A stretch of 64,000 bases of DNA, taken from the NCBI RefSeq assembly GCF_001890765.1, contig NZ_KV878783.1, positions 910,098 through 974,097 of the forward strand. The letters run 5' to 3'. The translations under genes were made by a program, and so were the position numbers. This document shows positions 1 through 9,268 of this stretch, piece after piece. Numbering within the stretch: position 1 is the stretch's first letter; the number at the start of each line of letters is the position of its first letter. The DNA comes from Spirulina major PCC 6313 (lineage in GTDB: Bacteria > Cyanobacteriota > Cyanobacteriia > Cyanobacteriales > Spirulinaceae). A model generated the notes under the pieces. It was not told where the DNA came from and searched no databases. It was given only the letters and a program-made list of their open reading frames with translations.

Positions 1-3
1 AGT

Positions 4-1649
4 GTTTCAGTCCCCTTGGCGGGGATTTTGGGTTGGCGGGTGAGTGAACATCGAGTTTTAATGAGTAGAATTACTCTGTAGTTTCAGTCCCCTTGGCGGG
101 GATTTTGGGTTGGCGGGTCCCCATGGGGGTGATCATCACCGTGGTGAAATTTTTGTTTCAGTCCCCTTGGCGGGGATTTTGGGTTGGCGGGAACCGCATT
201 GGTTAAGTAAGTTGGTTTTAGGAGATAGGTGTTTCAGTCCCCTTGGCGGGGATTTTGGGTTGGCGGGTTTCATTTTTTAAATCCTCATATTCAGATAGAA
301 AGCGGTTTCAGTCCCCTTGGCGGGGATTTTGGGTTGGCGGGCTCCGCGCCCGGTAAGGCAACGGAGCAACTCAAAAAAAGTTTCAGTCCCCTTGGCGGGG
401 ATTTTGGGTTGGCGGGTGTCGGGATACACCCGCGCCCGCGCGATTGACTGCAGAGTTTCAGTCCCCTTGGCGGGGATTTTGGGTTGGCGGGAATGAGCCA
501 GAAGCAAATGAACCCGGCAACGAAAGTTTCAGTCCCCTTGGCGGGGATTTTGGGTTGGCGGGACGGAAAACCCACAGCAGCAGCCGCAAACCGGTTTCAG
601 TCCCCTTGGCGGGGATTTTGGGTTGGCGGGGCGGCACTGGGCAGAATAGACAAAAGGAAAACAAATGGTTTCAGTCCCCTTGGCGGGGATTTTGGGTTGG
701 CGGGTCTGGGGGGGGGAGTAACCGGGGCGGTGGTCATCATCGGTTTCAGTCCCCTTGGCGGGGATTTTGGGTTGGCGGGCCCCCATTCCGTAATCCAGAA
801 TCGGTGAAATTGCAGTTTCAGTCCCCTTGGCGGGGATTTTGGGTTGGCGGGTTGCTGGGGCTTCAGCTTTTAAAATTTTGATCAGGTTTCAGTCCCCTTG
901 GCGGGGATTTTGGGTTGGCGGGGGGCATCACCTTCAACGGCTCAGTAAGCGAAATCGCGTTTCAGTCCCCTTGGCGGGGATTTTGGGTTGGCGGGTTAAA
1001 GATCCATCGTGAATTGCAAAAGCTTGAAAGTTTCAGTCCCCTTGGCGGGGATTTTGGGTTGGCGGGAAGGAGAAGAAAACATTATTTAAAGCCCCCCAGA
1101 AAGTTTCAGTCCCCTTGGCGGGGATTTTGGGTTGGCGGGATGGTGACGATGACCCGGTAGAGTTGAGTGAAGAGTTTCAGTCCCCTTGGCGGGGATTTTG
1201 GGTTGGCGGGTCGGCTTCGGACTGGGTGTGGTCTATGACAGCGCTATGGGGTTTCAGTCCCCTTGGCGGGGATTTTGGGTTGGCGGGCCGATTTCCAGGG
1301 CTCGGTTGAAGTATATCTTGAAGTTTCAGTCCCCTTGGCGGGGATTTTGGGTTGGCGGGGTTGATCAGAAGGAATGCAACGAACTAAACCCAAATGTTTC
1401 AGTCCCCTTGGCGGGGATTTTGGGTTGGCGGGCACGATCCATAAATGATTGCCACCAGGGAAGAGGTTTCAGTCCCCTTGGCGGGGATTTTGGGTTGGCG
1501 GGTTCAAAAGGATTAGAGGCATAGAGCTTAAGGCCAGAATGTTTCAGTCCCCTTGGCGGGGATTTTGGGTTGGCGGGCTTAAGGGCTGCAAATTTAAGGC
1601 TTCTTACCATTGGTTTCAGTCCCCTTGGCGGGGATTTTGGGTTGGCGGG
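4..1649 (-). CRISPR. CRISPR array 1 (partial; 23 repeats visible)
   Basis: There are 23 copies of a 37-nt repeat, read on the plus strand as GTTTCAGTCCCCTTGG followed by CGGGGATTTTGGGTTGGCGGG without its last base counted twice; the first copy is at 4-40 and the last at 1613-1649. The 22 visible spacers are 31-40 nt long and all differ. The repeat carries an internal inverted repeat (CCCC...GGGG). On the minus strand the repeat ends in GACTGAAAC, the usual 3' handle of cyanobacterial crRNAs, and the conserved leader lies on the high-coordinate side, so transcription is leftward. Spacers near 1600 should be the newest. The array reaches the window edge and probably continues. Confidence 0.98.
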
Positions 1650-1857
1650 ACCGGCGGCTAGAAGCCGCTCTGGGCCTGGGTCGAGATTGCTGTTCGCGCG
1701 AACCTCATTTTTTGACCCGAATTGAAAGCGTGATTTCACACTGAAACTGAGCAAAATCACAAACGTTGAAAATTGAAACTATTGAATTGTCAAGGTTCTG
1801 GGCGTTTTGCGCGAACCCCCTAGGGATTTCGACCCCGCTTTAGGTTGGCGCAAAAAA
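1650..1857 (-). promoter_or_regulatory. Leader of array 1
   Basis: This 208-bp stretch without a gene is a near-identical inverted copy of the leader of array 2 (26022-26229). It holds a hairpin touching the first repeat (1654-1668), a conserved TTGACA -35-like element (complement of 1788-1793), and two copies of a GGTTCGYGC-type motif, one near the array and one distal. The distal end carries a GCGGGGTC...CCTAGGG block (about 1802-1840). The conservation between two arrays, and the position just upstream of cas2, support its role as promoter and spacer-integration site. The exact start of transcription cannot be read. Confidence 0.85.
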
Positions 1858-1906
1858 TAGTCGATGCAACGAGGATATCATAAACCCTCCGAATAAAACC
1901 ACGACG

Positions 1907-2200
1907 TTAAATGATGATCACATCCTCCTGACGCGGAACCTCCGAACCATAGGTAATCGTCCGCTGCACAGACCCCGCATCCAAGACATAGATACGCACA
2001 GAATCCTCCTGCGGCTTAATTAACTTCTCGATGCGGTGCTGAAGCGCGACAAACTGCTTCGCCGCGAGAAAACATTCAAACACACTAAATTGTGTCCACT
2101 GGCCGTAGCCCGATAGGAGCGCGTGTAGGCGGGTGCGTCGCTTGTTCGCCGCCTTCGTGCTGGGGAGGTCGTAGATGATTAGATAAAACAGCGTCGCCAT
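1907..2200 (-). CDS. cas2: CRISPR-associated endonuclease Cas2
   Basis: The 97-residue protein has the normal Cas2 length. It opens with a beta strand ending in IIYDLP, in which Asp11 is the family's metal-binding aspartate, followed by the basic helix of the ferredoxin-like fold and an SVFECFL strand. Cas2 dimers bridge two Cas1 dimers in the spacer-integration complex. The gene lies 6 bp downstream of cas1 and is last in the minus-strand cas operon, next to the leader of array 1. Family assignment is firm; subtype cannot be inferred from Cas2 alone. Confidence 0.95.
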   Translation of the reverse strand: MATLFYLIIYDLPSTKAANKRRTRLHALLSGYGQWTQFSVFECFLAAKQFVALQHRIEKLIKPQEDSVRIYVLDAGSVQRTITYGSEVPRQEDVIII

Positions 2201-2206
2201 AGAAAC

Positions 2207-3184
2207 TTAGCGGAGTTGTAACGGTTTATAGGGGATATCTTCTTGGAGATGCCGGGCAAAAAGTCGCGCTTGGAGTTCGATCGCACGGCGATAGGTACAT
2301 TGATAGTCAAAAACCGGGTGGGTAAAAGTTTCATTGAACTTTTGTTCGATCGCTTGGAGGAACCGACTCCGGGCCCGATCCGCCAGACGACAGGCTCCGA
2401 GGGTGGTGGTGAAATCATCGGGTTTGATTTCTTGGCGATTGATCACAGAGAGAACGAGGCGATCGCTCACCAAGGGCCGAAACTCCTCCATCAAATCCAA
2501 CACCAACGCCGGCTGACCATGGTGCACCGTGTGAAGATAGCCGATATAGGGATCAAGACCCACCAGATGCACCGCCGCCATCACCTGGACTTGGAGCAAA
2601 CTGTAGGCAAAACTGAGGAGCGCATTCACCGGATCTTGGGGCGGACGACGGTTGCGCCCGGTGAATTGCCAGACCGGATCAAGCATCGCTTGCCAACCGG
2701 CAAAATAATCGCGGGCGGCAATGCCTTCAATGCCCCGCACTTGGTCGATGCTGGCTTGGGACTTGATTTGGGCTTTGTGGTGACGGAGGCGATCGGCTGA
2801 GGTGGCGTGTTTGGCCAGGACAAGGGCTTGATTGTGGATTTTGGCGCGGACGATCGCTTGTACAGAGTGGAGCCGGGGAATGGGATCATGGTACAGGCCG
2901 TATTGGGCCAAACGCAGTTGGCCGTTGCGGGACTGTTGGGGCAACGCCGAGCCGAGATACTTACCAAAAGACGAAAGGTAGTGAACGGGAATCCCTAGAT
3001 CGAGGGCGGTGGTGAGGGCTTCGCCGGTAATGGTGGGGTGGCCCATGAGGATGATTTGTTCGATGGTTTGGGCGGCAACGCTGCGGTTGAGCCAGGTGTC
3101 ATCGGGTTGCTTGAGGGCGATCGCAAAGGCTTCGTGCTTTTTGCTGAGGATGGCATCGGGTTGCAATAGATAGAGGGTAGTCAT
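2207..3184 (-). CDS. cas1: CRISPR-associated integrase Cas1
   Basis: This 325-residue Cas1 catalyses insertion of new spacers at the leader-proximal repeat. The three family metal ligands are visible: Glu153 in GIEGIAARDYF, His218 in YIGYLHT, and Asp230 in LVLDLMEEFRP. The DPVNALLSFAYSLL helix is typical. It starts 6 bp after the cas4 stop and ends 6 bp before cas2, so the three adaptation genes are one transcript. It is the only cas1 in the window, so it presumably serves both flanking arrays and perhaps the V-K array (see findings). Confidence 0.97.
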   Translation of the reverse strand: MTTLYLLQPDAILSKKHEAFAIALKQPDDTWLNRSVAAQTIEQIILMGHPTITGEALTTALDLGIPVHYLSSFGKYLGSALPQQSRNGQLRLAQYGLYHDPIPRLHSVQAIVRAKIHNQALVLAKHATSADRLRHHKAQIKSQASIDQVRGIEGIAARDYFAGWQAMLDPVWQFTGRNRRPPQDPVNALLSFAYSLLQVQVMAAVHLVGLDPYIGYLHTVHHGQPALVLDLMEEFRPLVSDRLVLSVINRQEIKPDDFTTTLGACRLADRARSRFLQAIEQKFNETFTHPVFDYQCTYRRAIELQARLFARHLQEDIPYKPLQLR

Positions 3185-3190
3185 GGGGGG

Positions 3191-3763
3191 TTAAGCGGGG
3201 TGGAGGTGACGGACTTCGCGGGGCAAACAGAGGGGAACGAGGCTACAGGCTTGGCATTTTTTGGGGTGGTCGATGGGGGGTGGAATCGGGCGGGTGGTGG
3301 CGGTGAGGGCGGCGGCGATCGCCTCTTCCGTGGCCTGGCGGAGTTGGGGGGTAAAGTCTACCCGTTGGCGGCGGCGGTTGCCATGGTAGAAAATCTCGCC
3401 AGCAGGAATCGCCTGGCCCGTGCGTTCTTCTAAACAGAGCGCCGCAGCGCAGAGTTGAAAGTGATCATTGAGGTGGCGGGCCATTTTGCCCTTTTTGTAT
3501 TCGAGGGGGATCAGTTGGCCATGGCGGACTTCGACGGCATCGATGATCCCCCGAATTTGGAGGCGATCGCTCCACACCCAGGCCTGTTGGTGCACCACCG
3601 TTTCCCCCTCGCGGTGGTCTCCCGGCTCATTAATCGCCTCATGGAGGTATTGACCCAACAACAGATGCTCATTCTCTTGGCGTTCTCCCCAGACAAATTC
3701 GAGATAAAAACGGCGGGGGCAATATTCCCAGGCATTGAGGGCATAGAGTAACAGTTCAGCCAT
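3191..3763 (-). CDS. cas4: CRISPR-associated exonuclease Cas4
   Basis: A 190-residue PD-(D/E)XK nuclease of the Cas4 family, which trims and PAM-selects prespacers. An N-terminal cysteine lies in EYCPRRFYLEF and a C-terminal cluster in KCQACSLVPLC, together the four ligands expected for the Fe-S cluster. The nuclease core runs from the GIIDAVE aspartate to LEYKKGK (E-x-K). The ATG at 3763 was chosen because MAELLLYALNAWEYCPRR matches the usual start of the family; an upstream in-frame start at 3883 would add 40 unconserved residues overlapping cas6. Confidence 0.93.
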   Translation of the reverse strand: MAELLLYALNAWEYCPRRFYLEFVWGERQENEHLLLGQYLHEAINEPGDHREGETVVHQQAWVWSDRLQIRGIIDAVEVRHGQLIPLEYKKGKMARHLNDHFQLCAAALCLEERTGQAIPAGEIFYHGNRRRQRVDFTPQLRQATEEAIAAALTATTRPIPPPIDHPKKCQACSLVPLCLPREVRHLHPA

Positions 3764-3794
3764 TCTAAAAATCTCCAACAGAGCTAAGGCCGCC

Positions 3795-4796
3795 TTAGGG
3801 TTGGGTGGGAGGTTGCCAGGCCACATGACCCATGCCCCACGGGGTTTTCCGACCAATGCCGACGAGGGTGGCAAAGGACGCAAGGATGGAGGCGATCGCC
3901 GCCTGCTCCGGATCGCGAAACTGGTAAATAATCCAACCCGTCGCCCCGATCTCCGTCACCCCATTGAGATACAACGGCACCGTTTTCAAGTCATAGGCCG
4001 CCACCATCCCCGACCATTCCACCGCCGGCAACTGCACCGCCGCCGGAGCAAAGGCATTCCAGCGTTGCCACAACCCCCGAAACACCACATCCGGCAACGG
4101 AAACGGCTGCACCACCCCCCCTTGCTTAAAACTCGTCGGACTAAACAACTGAAACTTCAACGCCGCACTGGGTTCCGTCGCCGCTAACCCCTCCCACGTC
4201 CCCTGATACACCGACTTCACATGGGTATCGAGGCAACAGGGCAGCTTCGTCACTGTCAACCCCTGGCCCAACTGGGCCTGTAAACCCCACAACAACGGCG
4301 CTAAAAGTTCCCCTTGCCAGAGGGAAATATAGAGATACAGGTTGCGTTTTTGCCCATCCAAGCGGGTATTGAGGCGAAAGGGCGATCGCGCCCCATTATG
4401 CAACGCTGCCGACAGATCCGGATTCGCCTGCCGTACCCAATCCAGCACCAAGGCATGACACGCCCGATTCACATCCTTTGGGAATGGATCACGAGCGGTA
4501 ATCCGGATCGATAGGGTTTGCAACGGAGCCACAATCTGCTCAATCCCTCCCACCGTATAGGTTTGACCCCGCCATTGCACCGCTCCCCCCGCCAACACTT
4601 GCGCCATCATCTCTGGCAACAACAGGCCATAACCCACCGGATCAGGCAAGACCACCGCCACTTTCACCACCCCCTGGGGAGCCAGCCAAGGCAACAGGCG
4701 CGGAGTTACACCATGGGCGGGCAGCCAGTCCCCTAGGGATTGGGCGGCGGTGAGATGGGGCGCAGGCAGGAGGGTTAAATTGAGGCCGTACATCAT
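3795..4796 (-). CDS. cas6: crRNA-processing endoribonuclease Cas6
   Basis: A 333-residue RAMP protein with two ferredoxin-like domains. The C-terminal glycine-rich loop GIGRKTPWGMGH near residue 320 is the hallmark of Cas6, and TGWIIYQF in the second domain is also typical. Cas6 cuts the repeat transcript, here probably 5' of the GACTGAAAC handle. It sits between cas5 and cas4. It is the only cas6 in the window and so presumably supplies crRNA to both the type I complex and the type III-Dv-like complex. The start may be either of two adjacent ATG codons. Confidence 0.9.
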   Translation of the reverse strand: MMYGLNLTLLPAPHLTAAQSLGDWLPAHGVTPRLLPWLAPQGVVKVAVVLPDPVGYGLLLPEMMAQVLAGGAVQWRGQTYTVGGIEQIVAPLQTLSIRITARDPFPKDVNRACHALVLDWVRQANPDLSAALHNGARSPFRLNTRLDGQKRNLYLYISLWQGELLAPLLWGLQAQLGQGLTVTKLPCCLDTHVKSVYQGTWEGLAATEPSAALKFQLFSPTSFKQGGVVQPFPLPDVVFRGLWQRWNAFAPAAVQLPAVEWSGMVAAYDLKTVPLYLNGVTEIGATGWIIYQFRDPEQAAIASILASFATLVGIGRKTPWGMGHVAWQPPTQP

Positions 4797-4809
4797 ATCG
4801 TTTTAGGGG

Positions 4810-5529
4810 TTATGGTGTGGAGTCGTCCACTGTGCAGTGATAGAGATCGTACTGTGCGCTCGAAGCGGCTAGGCGTAGGGGTAAAAACTGGTTGGGAATG
4901 ATGCGATCGCGCCCCAACTGCGATCGTTGTCCACTAAATGGGTTAATCTTGGCAAACGTCGCCTGCGCCCCTAGATCATCCATCGGCTGCACCAACATAT
5001 CCTCCATCACCGCCTCAAACCACAGCGGCGGTGTGGTTAACTGCTGGGTTTGATCCGGCAAATACTGAAAAAAACAGCCCCGCTTACCAAAATAATTCAC
5101 CTGCATCAACAACGGCTCCAAAAACGCCACCGACTCCCCCTTAAAACAGATCGTCAAATCACCCGCGTAATGAATCCATTCCCGAAACACAAACCCCCCC
5201 AATAACGGCAAAATTTCGCGCTGTTTATCCGCTTTATCCGTCGTCTGATCGTAATATCGCAGCTTATACCCATTGCGATTCACCATGATTTGCTTCGGCG
5301 GTAACAGCACAATTTTCAAGGCTCGAATTTGGTTAAAAATCGGCCGAACTCCCGCCTCTAAATCATCGCAACACCCCAACCCCTCCTGTTCCAGCCAAAC
5401 CCGCAGCACCGCCATCTTAATCCCATAGGGAGTCGGCACTAAGTTGGATCGCGCCGCCATACTCGTCGCATCCGATCGCTTCAATGAAAACAAACTCACA
5501 GGACGAAACTTCACCCTCAAATATTGCAT
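4810..5529 (-). CDS. cas5: Cas5-family Cascade subunit
   Basis: The 239-residue protein begins with a beta strand followed by a stretch ending in LVPTPYGIKMAVLRVWLEQ. This resembles the N-terminal RAMP fold of Cas5, in which a P-P/T-x-x-G-x-x-x-A segment follows the first strand. Position between cas7 and cas6 fits the subunit that binds the crRNA 5' handle in type I complexes. Sequence divergence is high, so the call rests on context plus the N-terminal motif; the subtype is not resolved. Confidence 0.75.
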   Translation of the reverse strand: MQYLRVKFRPVSLFSLKRSDATSMAARSNLVPTPYGIKMAVLRVWLEQEGLGCCDDLEAGVRPIFNQIRALKIVLLPPKQIMVNRNGYKLRYYDQTTDKADKQREILPLLGGFVFREWIHYAGDLTICFKGESVAFLEPLLMQVNYFGKRGCFFQYLPDQTQQLTTPPLWFEAVMEDMLVQPMDDLGAQATFAKINPFSGQRSQLGRDRIIPNQFLPLRLAASSAQYDLYHCTVDDSTP

Positions 5530-5583
5530 AACTCACAATCCTTACTCTCTAATTACACCTGAAACAGATCACAAATAAAGTAA

Positions 5584-5683
5584 TATAGCAATCCTCAATC
5601 AAGCGTAAACTTGAGATCTCGATTCACAAGAAGCTTAAAGCTTAAGCCCTTTGCCTGTTCATGAATTAAATAGGATTGCTATA
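5584..5683. repeat. MITE-like element with 12-bp terminal inverted repeats
   Basis: A 100-bp stretch between cas5 and cas7 begins with TATAGCAATCCT and ends with its exact complement AGGATTGCTATA; the centre contains AAGCTTAAAGCTT. It has no coding capacity and is AT-rich compared with the flanking genes. This is the form of a small non-autonomous palindromic element. It separates cas5 from cas7 and could form a stem-loop affecting transcription between them. Family unknown. Confidence 0.5.
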
Positions 5684-5702
5684 GTTTACTATCTAAACTG
5701 TC

Positions 5703-6641
5703 TCATCCCTCCCAGGGTTCCACCTGCTCAATTAATGCTTTAATTTGTGACCCAAATTCTGCCATGGTCGCAAAGGGAAAGAGATGCACTGTCCCCGCAC
5801 CATTAATCTGATTTAACGTCGCCGCTAAGCTCTCAATTTGTTGTTCATAACTGGGTTCTAACGCACTGATCATCGGAGCCGGACACCGTTGGCTCGTCAC
5901 CGTCATCACTCCCGAAAACGCATCGGGATGGGGTAAGTGGGTATTCCGCTTCGCGCCATTGGGTTGCAGATAGGTATAGAGCAGGCTTTTGAGGAGAGCA
6001 TCTAGGCGTTGCTTTCGGGCCGTTTGATCAATGCTGTAGTCAAAACTATGGGGATTATATCCAATCCGAAACGCCTCTAAATGAGCCACCGTCGCATACA
6101 GTCCAGAACTCACCTGAACATTATAGGGAGTCGGATTTTCAACCCCATACTTAGCATGAAAATAACTTTGGGTTTTAACACTGTGGGGCACTCCCACCAC
6201 AGCCCCGAATTCAATCACAGAATCGCGCTTTAAAGTTTGGCCTTTCTTTTCTGTGACCATAAACCCTTCTAGATCACTCACGGTACAACGTTGTAAGATC
6301 GTGGCTGTTTTACTGACTAAATCCGCCTCTCCTTGGGTAAAAAATGGTTCGAGTTGATGCTTGACGTGATCCAAATCATAGCCAACGCGATCGGGGTTTA
6401 ACTGCCTTGCCCCTACGGATAACGGTAGATCTGCCGCCACGGCCGCCCGCTGTAAATGTTCGGCTTGAATATGTTTGAGCATATCTCCTGAAATACCGTT
6501 GACTAATTTGGGTTCAGGATCATCGTTTTGAACCACATAGTACCGTCGGGTTAGGGTTTGGTTCCCTTCATTTCCTTCATTATTGAGGGCGTGAAGCTGG
6601 AGCGAGAGTAGACCACTCAGGGAAATAGAATAGGTTTTCAT
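5703..6641 (-). CDS. cas7: Cas7, DevR/Csa2 family Cascade backbone
   Basis: A 312-residue protein of the DevR/Csa2 autoregulator family (COG1857). The N-terminus has the signature LSLQLHALNNEGNEGN, then the arginine-containing LTRRYYVV and the NGISGDMLKHIQAEHL helix, all characteristic of this Cas7 branch. It polymerises along crRNA as the backbone of the type I effector. DevR-type Cas7 points to subtype I-A or I-B relatives. The gene lies between cas8 and cas5, and the MITE-like element follows its stop codon. Confidence 0.92.
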   Translation of the reverse strand: MKTYSISLSGLLSLQLHALNNEGNEGNQTLTRRYYVVQNDDPEPKLVNGISGDMLKHIQAEHLQRAAVAADLPLSVGARQLNPDRVGYDLDHVKHQLEPFFTQGEADLVSKTATILQRCTVSDLEGFMVTEKKGQTLKRDSVIEFGAVVGVPHSVKTQSYFHAKYGVENPTPYNVQVSSGLYATVAHLEAFRIGYNPHSFDYSIDQTARKQRLDALLKSLLYTYLQPNGAKRNTHLPHPDAFSGVMTVTSQRCPAPMISALEPSYEQQIESLAATLNQINGAGTVHLFPFATMAEFGSQIKALIEQVEPWEG

Positions 6642-6742
6642 GGTGAATCCAGAAATAAATTAGTGCTGTAATGACCGGTCAGAAAATGTTTTGAAATTTG
6701 ATGCTTGGGTGATTTTTGATGTGATCCAGAATGATCAGTGCA

Positions 6743-8536
6743 TTAAGAATCAAGATCAGATTCTGGGTCGGAAGTCTCTAGAGAATCGAGATCTTTTTTC
6801 GTAGACCAACGTGCATAGCCGTAGGCAATGAGTAAGTTGGCGACGAGGGTTGTGTTGTGGGTTTCAAGAAGGTGAATGAGACCGTTCAGATCGTCGGTGG
6901 TGACTTGGATGCGCTTGAGCACTTGATCGGTGTTGAGATAGCGTTCTTGAAGACGCATATTTTCATGGGCATATTTGCTGATAAAATCTGCGATCGCACT
7001 CACAAATTCTGTTTTAGAACTGGCCTGACTGCTCAATAGTTGGGCTAACCCGTACTGCCGTTGCCAATCGAGTTCTAAGGTTCCAGCTTTGGTTTGAATT
7101 TTGCCAGCGTAAACCGTAGCTTGATTAATCGCTTTGGCAATGCGGAGAAAACTCGGATTTTCAACAATTGTCGTAATCTTAATATCTGCTTTGACCATGA
7201 GATTTAATCCAGAAATAGAAAATAGAGCAGGATTTCGAGCCTTGGGATTAGACCGGCGGCGGGTGTCGAAGCTGGCGAGTTGAGAGACTAAGTAGTCGGC
7301 ATACTGCACCATAAATGGAAAGAATTGCCGTAGGTCGCTACTGGTAATAAAGGTACGATAGGCGAGGAGTAATTCACTGTGGCCCTCTTCCACTTTCAAG
7401 CCTTGGACAATCTGTAAATGTTCCGCAATCACCGTGAGATACCCTTGGCAATCTTCCATTGTTTGGGGCTGCATCCAGTGGGGAAGACCAAGGGAAAATA
7501 ATTCTTTTACCCCATAAACTTGACCTTTACTATTAAAATGTGTGCCTTGTAATGTTCCGAGCAGTGCGGGGGGTGCAAGATGAAAGCTGAATAGTGTTGA
7601 GGTTTGGGAGAGGGTACAATATTCGAGTAATTCTTGGCAGAGTTTCAGGACTAATTCACTGTCAAAACGAGCCGAACCATGGCCCCCGCTGGGGGGATGG
7701 AGCGATCGCAGCGTTCTTAAAACTGAGCGATAGTAGGCGAGGGAAATGTCTTTGGGGGTTGCCGCTACGACCCGCCAATCATAAACCCCATCGGCGATTT
7801 TGACCCGTTCAGCGATCGCAAATTCAAAAAACCCGTTCGCAATTAACCACAGGATCAGCCAATCAGTTTTTTGGGAATCGACCTTGTTACTATCGGCTTT
7901 AATCCGGTTCACCCCTTGCACCGCATTGGGTAAATAAATCTTCACCGCGCCCACAGGCTTAGGTAGTGATTGGCCGGTGATTTTTTGATACTGTTGTGCA
8001 ATCGCTAGACTCGGAAATTGAGCGGCTGGTTGATCTAATGCGGTGAATAATGCTGTCATTAATGCGCCATAATGCTCTTGACGTTGCCAACTGTCGAGCC
8101 ACAGACTGTTATGGTTGCGATCGCACCGCTGCGAGGTCAGGAAAACACCATTTTGAGTCCGGGAATCAGGGGGGATCGGGTCAGATTCTGTTCCTTGCTT
8201 TGCAGATTTACGTTGGTATAATGCAGCTCGATAGATTTTTCGTTGTTCTGCTTGGGCGACAGTGTCAAAAATAACGACGGGATCTAACTCTGGCATTTTT
8301 GACCAATCCGTTTTTCCGCCACGTACTGTTAAAAATGGATGTTCATAGGGTAGGGTTTCAAGCTGATTGAGATCGAGGGGAGCGGCGAGTTTGAGTTGAA
8401 AATGAGTATGGCGATCGCAAATCTGAAGACTGCCATCACGATCGGGTAAATATCGCTCCAATAGCCGAGCAATGCCCAACATTAAAAATGTATCGGCATA
8501 GGTATTGAATTGCTTTGGGATAAAAACGTTATCCAT
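6743..8536 (-). CDS. cas8: Cas8-like large subunit of the type I complex
   Basis: A protein of about 597 residues at the position of the large subunit upstream of cas7. It opens MDNVFIPKQFNTYADTFLMLGIARLLER, resembling the start of cyanobacterial Cas8a/Cas8b-type proteins, with an all-alpha C-terminal third of the kind expected where the small subunit is fused. I see no nuclease or helicase motif. By analogy it recognises PAM and recruits Cas3. The assignment is by position, size and weak N-terminal resemblance; subtype is not resolved. An ATG two codons upstream (8542) is also possible. Confidence 0.7.
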   Translation of the reverse strand: MDNVFIPKQFNTYADTFLMLGIARLLERYLPDRDGSLQICDRHTHFQLKLAAPLDLNQLETLPYEHPFLTVRGGKTDWSKMPELDPVVIFDTVAQAEQRKIYRAALYQRKSAKQGTESDPIPPDSRTQNGVFLTSQRCDRNHNSLWLDSWQRQEHYGALMTALFTALDQPAAQFPSLAIAQQYQKITGQSLPKPVGAVKIYLPNAVQGVNRIKADSNKVDSQKTDWLILWLIANGFFEFAIAERVKIADGVYDWRVVAATPKDISLAYYRSVLRTLRSLHPPSGGHGSARFDSELVLKLCQELLEYCTLSQTSTLFSFHLAPPALLGTLQGTHFNSKGQVYGVKELFSLGLPHWMQPQTMEDCQGYLTVIAEHLQIVQGLKVEEGHSELLLAYRTFITSSDLRQFFPFMVQYADYLVSQLASFDTRRRSNPKARNPALFSISGLNLMVKADIKITTIVENPSFLRIAKAINQATVYAGKIQTKAGTLELDWQRQYGLAQLLSSQASSKTEFVSAIADFISKYAHENMRLQERYLNTDQVLKRIQVTTDDLNGLIHLLETHNTTLVANLLIAYGYARWSTKKDLDSLETSDPESDLDS

Positions 8537-8646
8537 GACCAACCTACAACGGAAAAAAGTTTGAGTTTAAACCGACAGGATTTAAACTCAATCACTGTCA
8601 TGTGAGTTAAACCAAACCAGACTTAAGCTCATGCTTGAGTATAGAA

Positions 8647-9225
8647 TTACTTGGAAGTAGGCATTTCCAATGCCAATTGTGCCACCACTTCCCTGAAGCC
8701 TTGGAGATGGATGCTGCGGCTGTGCTGTTGGTAAATCTGCAATAGCTCACGATAGAACCAAAGGGTTTCGCTGGGGGGTTGATGAAAATGCTGCCAGACC
8801 TGCAAACCATGGTGACGGAGTTGGCTCAGGAGCGATCGCCCATTGTGAAGTTTGTCGGCGAGGGATACTCGAATCACGGCAGCATCGCCCTGGTGGAGGT
8901 TGGCAAGATAGCGCAGTTTGCGATCGCGCCACGGTGGTTTCGGCAGGGTCATCGATTCGGTACACCCTTCGACGATCGCCGTCACCGTCGGGCCAAATCG
9001 CGCTAGGATGTCCTGCCTTGTGGCTTCTCCGCCTTGGTCTTCTAGGGCATCGTGAAGGAGGGCGGCGATCGCCTCCTGTTCTGTGCCGCCATCTTCAAGC
9101 ACCAACGCCGCCACACTGAGTAAATGGGCCACATAGGGGGTGCGATCGGCCTTGCGGACTTGGGCTTGATGGAGATTGCAAGTATAGATTAAAGCATCGT
9201 TAAATTGGTGCGTGAGTTGAGTCAT
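8647..9225 (-). CDS. SpoT/MESH1-like HD hydrolase in the cas operon
   Basis: A 192-residue HD-superfamily protein whose residue pattern is that of the (p)ppGpp hydrolase branch. His34 lies in TPYVAHLLSVA, His58-Asp59 and Glu62-Asp63 in LLHDALEDQGG, and Asp124 in LADKLHNGRSL. These correspond to the metal and EDxx motifs of SpoT and MESH1. There is no synthetase, TGS or ACT domain. It is not a Cas3'' nuclease by motif, and the Cas3 in this locus already has its own HD domain. It lies between cas8 and the WYL gene on the same strand. Substrate is unknown: alarmone, another nucleotide or a second messenger. Confidence 0.75.
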   Translation of the reverse strand: MTQLTHQFNDALIYTCNLHQAQVRKADRTPYVAHLLSVAALVLEDGGTEQEAIAALLHDALEDQGGEATRQDILARFGPTVTAIVEGCTESMTLPKPPWRDRKLRYLANLHQGDAAVIRVSLADKLHNGRSLLSQLRHHGLQVWQHFHQPPSETLWFYRELLQIYQQHSRSIHLQGFREVVAQLALEMPTSK

Positions 9226-9268
9226 GTGTCTTCAAAAAATAGGACTAAATGCAGCGGGATAGATGCGA

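Noticed and set aside
229-1661. Long open frames on both strands across array 1 giving repetitive peptides
   Set aside because: They are translations of the 37-nt repeat and spacers; a 37-nt unit shifts frame and no coding gene is present. The same holds for 26119-29438.
2585-2645. Possible loss of a catalytic Glu in Cas1 (SLLQVQV instead of a Glu-containing helix)
   Set aside because: The metal-binding Glu of this Cas1 branch is Glu153 in GIEGIAARDYF, which is present.
8647-9225. HD protein as Cas3'' nuclease
   Set aside because: The HDxxED and LADKLHN pattern is that of SpoT-type hydrolases, and cas3 already carries an HD domain.
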